From: Sphingobacterium thalpophilum
Lineage (GTDB): Bacteria; Bacteroidota; Bacteroidia; Sphingobacteriales; Sphingobacteriaceae
Direction of reading: 5' to 3'
Length of the DNA stretch: 64,000 bases
Assembly (NCBI GenBank): GCA_945868825.1
Contig: CAMBMM010000003.1
Span: forward strand, 62,001 to 126,000
Part shown: piece after piece, positions 60,781-64,000 of the stretch
How positions within the stretch are numbered: the first letter of the stretch is position 1
Layout of the letters: every line of letters starts with the position of its first letter
Notes under the pieces: generated by a model
The model's input: only the letters and a program-made list of their open reading frames with translations
Told to the model about the DNA's origin: nothing
The model's database searches: none
Translations under genes and position numbers: made by a program

Positions 60781-62361
60781 TTATCTATCGGCAGGGAAAT
60801 CGTTTTTCACGTCTACTACAGGAGCTTTATCGCGGTTAGCAATATCCCATGCGGTAAAGAATACCAAACGGGTACGTTTAGCCAGTATATCAAAGTTGAT
60901 TTTGCTTACTTCGTCGCTTGGTTTGTGGTAATCTTCGTGTACGCCGTTAAAGTAAAAAATAATCGGAATACCGTGTTTTGCAAAGTTATAGTGATCAGAA
61001 CGGTAGTAAATACGTTCCGGATCGTTCGGATCGTTGTATTTGTAATCGATGGTTAAACGAGTGTAGGTAGCGTTGGTGTATTCGCTAATTTTATGCAAAT
61101 CGCTACTTAATTTGTCAGAACCAATGAGGTATACATAATCCGGATTGTCTTTGTGTTTCGGATCAACACGACCAATCATATCGATGTTTAAATTGGTTAC
61201 CGTTTTCTCTAATGGGAAAATTGGGCTTTCTGAATACCACTCAGAACCTAATAAACCTTTTTCTTCGCCACAAACGGCTAAGAATAAGATGCTACGGCGT
61301 GGGCCATGGCCTTCAGCTTTTGCTTTGGTAAAGGCTTGCGCCATTTCCAATACACCCGTAGTTCCAGAACCATCGTCATCGGCACCGTTATTTACTTTAT
61401 CAGTACCCTCTGTAGTTAAACCAATGTGGTCGTAGTGACCGCTTACTACTACAATTTCGTCTTTTAAATCGGTACCTTCCACTAAGCCCATTACGTTGTC
61501 GGCTTTAACGTTGCTTATTTTAGACAGTACGCTAGCTTGCACACCAGTTTTAACGGCTTTAGAAGCTGGTTTGCCCGTGCTAGCAATAGCTGCGGTTAAG
61601 CTAGTAATGCTACTTTTAGTTTTGGCCAAAATGGCATCGGCTACAGTTTTAGAAACAGTAATTACCGATGCTTGTACTGGCTGATTTGGTTTATCTAAAA
61701 TTAAACGTCCAGTTTGTAAATAACTAGCCATGCGTTTTAGATTGCTTTCCAAATCGGGGTTAAAGCTGATAATTAAGGCTGGGCCTTTGCTTTGTAAGTT
61801 GCGTAAGCGTTTAGCCGAATTCCAAGAAGAAGCTTTTTCTGTTCCGGTGATGATAGATTTTCCGTTTACAAAAGGTTCTTTTTCAGTAGAATAAAGCACT
61901 ACTTTGCCTTTAAGATCTAGGCCAGCTAATTCATTGAATTTTTCATCTTCAATGCCGTAGCCTACAAAAACAACTTCGGTAATGCTTTTGGTAAAATCTA
62001 CTTTAGAGCTAGATGTGTAGAAATCTTTGAAATTTGTAAAGCTTTGTTTGCCCACTTTTAAGGTAGAGTTGCCCGGAGCAATTTCTACCAAAGGTACCTT
62101 TTGCAAATAGCTGCCATTTACCGGTGCTATCAAACCAAGGCTTTTAAATTGAGCTGAAATGTATTCGGCTGCTTTCCATGCGCCAGGTTTTCCGGTTTCG
62201 CGACCTTCGTACTCATCAGATGCAAGTACCGACAAATGTTTGTAGGCATCTTCTTTCGTAATGTAATTTCCGTATTTAACGGCAATTTTATCCTGAGCTA
62301 CCGCAGTATTGCCTACCAATAAGGCTGCTGCAAGGATAAAAATGGAACGATTGTGTTTCAT
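60781..62361 (-). CDS. M28-family zinc aminopeptidase with PA domain, secreted
   Basis: 526 residues. Signal peptide (FILAAALLVGNTAVAQ). A PA-like insert around residues 110-230 (VVFVGYGIEDEKFNELAG) precedes the peptidase domain. Zinc site residues in order: SGHYDHIG (His), NNGADDDGSGT (bridging Asp), CGEEKGLLGSEW (Glu-Glu), NIDMIGR (Asp), and YRSDHYNF (His). It should trim N-terminal residues from peptides in the periplasm or outside. No type IX C-terminal domain is apparent: the last residues (NDFPADR) resemble no known sorting signal. Confidence 0.9.
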   Translation of the reverse strand: MKHNRSIFILAAALLVGNTAVAQDKIAVKYGNYITKEDAYKHLSVLASDEYEGRETGKPGAWKAAEYISAQFKSLGLIAPVNGSYLQKVPLVEIAPGNSTLKVGKQSFTNFKDFYTSSSKVDFTKSITEVVFVGYGIEDEKFNELAGLDLKGKVVLYSTEKEPFVNGKSIITGTEKASSWNSAKRLRNLQSKGPALIISFNPDLESNLKRMASYLQTGRLILDKPNQPVQASVITVSKTVADAILAKTKSSITSLTAAIASTGKPASKAVKTGVQASVLSKISNVKADNVMGLVEGTDLKDEIVVVSGHYDHIGLTTEGTDKVNNGADDDGSGTTGVLEMAQAFTKAKAEGHGPRRSILFLAVCGEEKGLLGSEWYSESPIFPLEKTVTNLNIDMIGRVDPKHKDNPDYVYLIGSDKLSSDLHKISEYTNATYTRLTIDYKYNDPNDPERIYYRSDHYNFAKHGIPIIFYFNGVHEDYHKPSDEVSKINFDILAKRTRLVFFTAWDIANRDKAPVVDVKNDFPADR

Positions 62362-62386
62362 GTTTTATTAAATTTAGTTTATTTAT

Positions 62387-62824
62387 TTAGCAAGATATTT
62401 TATTTACTCTGTTGGCGTGTCTGCCGCCCTCAAAATCAGTTTGTAAAAAGGCATCGCATATGGCTTGCGCATCGGCTTCAGAAATGAAACGTGCGGGCAA
62501 GCACAATACGTTTGCATTGTTGTGGGTGCGGGCCAGTACGGCCAATTCTACGGTCCAGCAAATAGCCGCTCGTATGTCTTGGTGTTTGTTGGCTGCCATG
62601 GCTACGCCGTTGGCGCTGCCGCAAATCAAAATGCCCAAGTCGTATTCACCGCTTTCTACAGCTAAGGCAAGGGGGTGTGCAAAATCTGGGTAGTCTACCG
62701 AATCGGTGCTATAGGTACCAAAATCTTTGAGTTCGTTTTGGCCTAAGTGTGCCAATAAGATTTTCTTATAGGCAAATCCGGCATGATCGGCTCCGAGAGC
62801 AATGCGCATTGGTTTAGTTGACAT
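62387..62824 (-). CDS. rpiB: Ribose-5-phosphate isomerase B
   Basis: 145 residues, the RpiB/LacAB length. Visible: LGADHAGFAYK, DSVDYPDFAH, the active-site segment ICGSANGVAMAANKH and RAAICWTVELAVLARTHNNANVL. It interconverts ribose-5-P and ribulose-5-P in the pentose phosphate path. The catalytic Cys (in the loop CGSANG) is present, reading GSANG where many enzymes have GTGIG. A TAnnTTTG box is 4 nt before the ATG. Confidence 0.94.
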   Translation of the reverse strand: MSTKPMRIALGADHAGFAYKKILLAHLGQNELKDFGTYSTDSVDYPDFAHPLALAVESGEYDLGILICGSANGVAMAANKHQDIRAAICWTVELAVLARTHNNANVLCLPARFISEADAQAICDAFLQTDFEGGRHANRVNKISC

Positions 62825-62828
62825 AACT

Positions 62829-62836
62829 CAAATGTA
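62829..62836 (-). promoter_or_regulatory. -7 box of rpiB
   Basis: Minus-strand TACATTTG, a perfect TAnnTTTG, ends 4 nt before the ATG at 62824, giving a near-leaderless transcript. No TTG is found at -33. Confidence 0.42.
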
Positions 62837-62886
62837 AATTTTTCTGCGCTAGCTTTTCGTAAAATTTTGATGATAATTTAAAACAC

Positions 62887-63759
62887 TTAGTTGCTGTAAA
62901 ATTCAACTTCACTTTTTTTGCGCTTGCGATCTACTTTTGCAGATACCAGAATACTAATCTCGAATAATAAAAATAGCGGGAAACTTACCGTAAGCATGGT
63001 AAATATATCGGGCGTAGGTGTTACCAATGCAGCAATAATTAAAATAAGCACCGTGGCATAACTACGATTTTTACGCATAAATTTAGGGGTCATCATGCCT
63101 AATTTCGATAAAATATAGATGATGATGGGCAATTCGAAAATTATGCCAGATCCTAGTGTTAGGGTAGCTACGGTAGATAGGTAGGAATCGATACTGATGT
63201 TGTTTACAATAATACTGCTAACGGTGTAGTTAGCTAAAAAGTTTATAGAAAGGGGGCAAATGATGTAATAGCCAAACAAAATACCCAAAATGAACAAGAG
63301 TGTGGCAAAAAACACAAAGCCCGTGGCCGATTTGCGTTCATTTGTTCTCAGTGCGGGTTTTACAAAGCGCCAAATTTCCCAAAGTAAATACGGGAAACCT
63401 AAAATTAAACCCACAATAAGGGCCGAGTTAATCTGCAGGGTAAATTGCCCTGCCATCTCGGTATTTATAATGTTAAACGGAATTTCTTTGATGCAAAACT
63501 CGGGGCCAAGGTTAAAGCGTTCCCCCAGTTGACACATCATGCGGTAGGTCCAAAAATCTGGTTTTTTGGGGCCCATAATAATGGTATCGAAAATAAAATC
63601 GTAGTAAACGAAGGCTAGCGAAGTAAGAACCACAATAGCTAATGCGGCCCGAACCAAGTGCCAACGCAATACTGCTAAATGTCCAAAAAACGACATTTCT
63701 TCTTCGAGTGCAGCTGACTTTTTCGATTTTTTGGCTGTATTTTGTGTTTCTTCGCTCAT
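62887..63759 (-). CDS. tatC: Twin-arginine translocase subunit TatC
   Basis: 290 residues from the ATG at 63759; the frame is open to 63780, but those codons overlap a terminator-like hairpin. Six membrane helices. EEMSFFGHLAVLRWHLVRA is the N-terminal TatC block (usually HLxELRxR), FTLQINSALIVGLILGFPYLLWEIWRFVKPAL is split across the second helix, and PLSINFLANY follows. The Tat receptor for twin-arginine signals. TatA copies are at 43931 and 44215. Gene order: accC, tatC, rpiB, M28. Confidence 0.94.
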   Translation of the reverse strand: MSEETQNTAKKSKKSAALEEEMSFFGHLAVLRWHLVRAALAIVVLTSLAFVYYDFIFDTIIMGPKKPDFWTYRMMCQLGERFNLGPEFCIKEIPFNIINTEMAGQFTLQINSALIVGLILGFPYLLWEIWRFVKPALRTNERKSATGFVFFATLLFILGILFGYYIICPLSINFLANYTVSSIIVNNISIDSYLSTVATLTLGSGIIFELPIIIYILSKLGMMTPKFMRKNRSYATVLILIIAALVTPTPDIFTMLTVSFPLFLLFEISILVSAKVDRKRKKSEVEFYSN

Positions 63760-63769
63760 TTGGAGCTGT

Positions 63770-63798
63770 AAAAATACCATTCTTTTGTTCTAGAATGG
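63770..63798 (-). terminator. Probable terminator of accC
   Basis: On the minus strand CCATTCT pairs with AGAATGG (plus positions 63777-63798, 8-nt loop), followed by TATTTTT. It lies 20 nt after the accC stop and before the tatC ATG at 63759. The stem is only 7 bp and A/T-rich. Confidence 0.55.
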
Positions 63799-63817
63799 CA
63801 TTTTCTTGTAGATTGTA

Positions 63818-64000
63818 TTAGCTTTTCATTTCAAAGGTATCCATAAACTTGGTAGTGAAATTACCGGCTCTAAAATCGGGGTCTTTCATTAATTGTAAAT
63901 GGAAAGGAATGGTAGTTTTTACGCCATCAATTACAAATTCGCTTAGGGCACGTTCCATGGTGCAAATGGCTTCTTCGCGACTTTGCGCCACGCAAATTAC
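63818..64000 (-). CDS. accC: Acetyl-CoA carboxylase biotin carboxylase subunit (C-terminal end)
   Basis: Partial: the last 60 codons are present and the gene runs off the right edge. The readable end, AQSREEAICTMERALSEF, then VIDGVKTTIPFHLQLM and DPDFRAGNFTTKFMD, is the AccC C-terminal subdomain (EEAIxxMxRALxEFxIxGVKTTIPFH). AccC carboxylates biotin on AccB for fatty-acid synthesis. Pyruvate carboxylase shares the domain but continues beyond it; the stop here fits AccC. Confidence 0.9.
   Translation of the reverse strand, partial: VICVAQSREEAICTMERALSEFVIDGVKTTIPFHLQLMKDPDFRAGNFTTKFMDTFEMKS

Noticed and set aside
63832-63839. TACCTTTG on the minus strand as a tatC promoter
   Set aside because: It lies within the accC coding end, upstream of the apparent accC terminator, and its sequence is accounted for by the codons.
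1-64000. CRISPR arrays, tRNA or rRNA genes, insertion sequences and integrases
   Set aside because: No regular spacer-repeat pattern, no transposase or integrase-like frame and no tRNA cloverleaf were recognised on reading; a dedicated scan was not possible.

Overview
The window is a chromosomal segment of a member of the Bacteroidota. The evidence is the type IX secretion and gliding genes (gldJ, porV and a 2352-residue sprA), a run of Bacteroidota-only domain families (DUF4834, DUF2480, DUF3108, DUF3109, DUF4292, DUF6427), a near absence of Shine-Dalgarno sequences, and many copies of the Bacteroidota promoter element TAnnTTTG. The mix of gliding genes, a LutB-type protein and lipoprotein-type LptC fits Cytophagales, Sphingobacteriales or Chitinophagales, but I cannot name a genus. 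Coding density is very high: no gene-free stretch exceeds 300 bases, and I see no insertion sequence, CRISPR array, tRNA or rRNA gene.

Layout. 1-5000: gldJ (cut by the edge) diverges from porV-ispF; a 51-residue FeoB-associated-type protein and typA/bipA follow. 5007-11474: a surface-polysaccharide island with a Wzx-like flippase, three methyltransferases (one inverted) and three glycosyltransferases, closed by a strong terminator. 11527-17186: YfhO-like membrane protein, DUF4834, YwbE, a Cys-rich lipoprotein and uvrB. 17284-21535: a HAD nucleotidase, a DinB-like protein, then an envelope set (41-residue membrane peptide, LpxH-like phosphoesterase, glycosyltransferase, DUF6427 membrane protein). 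21598-29043: purQ, coaX, an outer-membrane protein, lptC, ppiD, and the DUF2480, DUF3108 and DUF3109 genes. 29079-31102: sugar-nucleotide genes rfbA and gmd. 31276-39826: dxs, scpA, glyA, comF-like, rlmN, an amidohydrolase, a nitronate monooxygenase-like protein and acylphosphatase. 39843-45632: a second flippase, dut, DUF4292 lipoprotein, an EnvC-like protein, two tatA genes and a LysM transglycosylase. 45702-56268: maeB, ruvA, sprA, gcvH and a 39-residue lipoprotein. 56316-64000: feoA, feoB, a SprT-like protein, lutB, an M28 peptidase, rpiB, tatC and the 3' end of accC.

How the parts fit. The theme is the cell envelope: type IX secretion (PorV, SprA, GldJ), Tat export (two TatA plus TatC, at separate loci), LPS transport and periplasmic folding (LptC, PpiD), peptidoglycan remodelling (EnvC-like, MltD-like) and polysaccharide synthesis and export. 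Central metabolism, nucleotide and iron genes lie between.

No obviously new multi-gene defence or mobile system is visible. The least explained material is: a window-wide habit of placing a TAnnTTTG box 4-10 nt before the start codon, implying leaderless or nearly leaderless mRNAs, together with about fourteen GTG/TTG starts; three short genes (51, 41 and 39 codons) that are easily missed; a Cys-rich lipoprotein of unknown role; the translationally coupled envelope set at 18560-21535; and compact promoter/terminator overlaps. All family calls come from reading the translations, with no database search.
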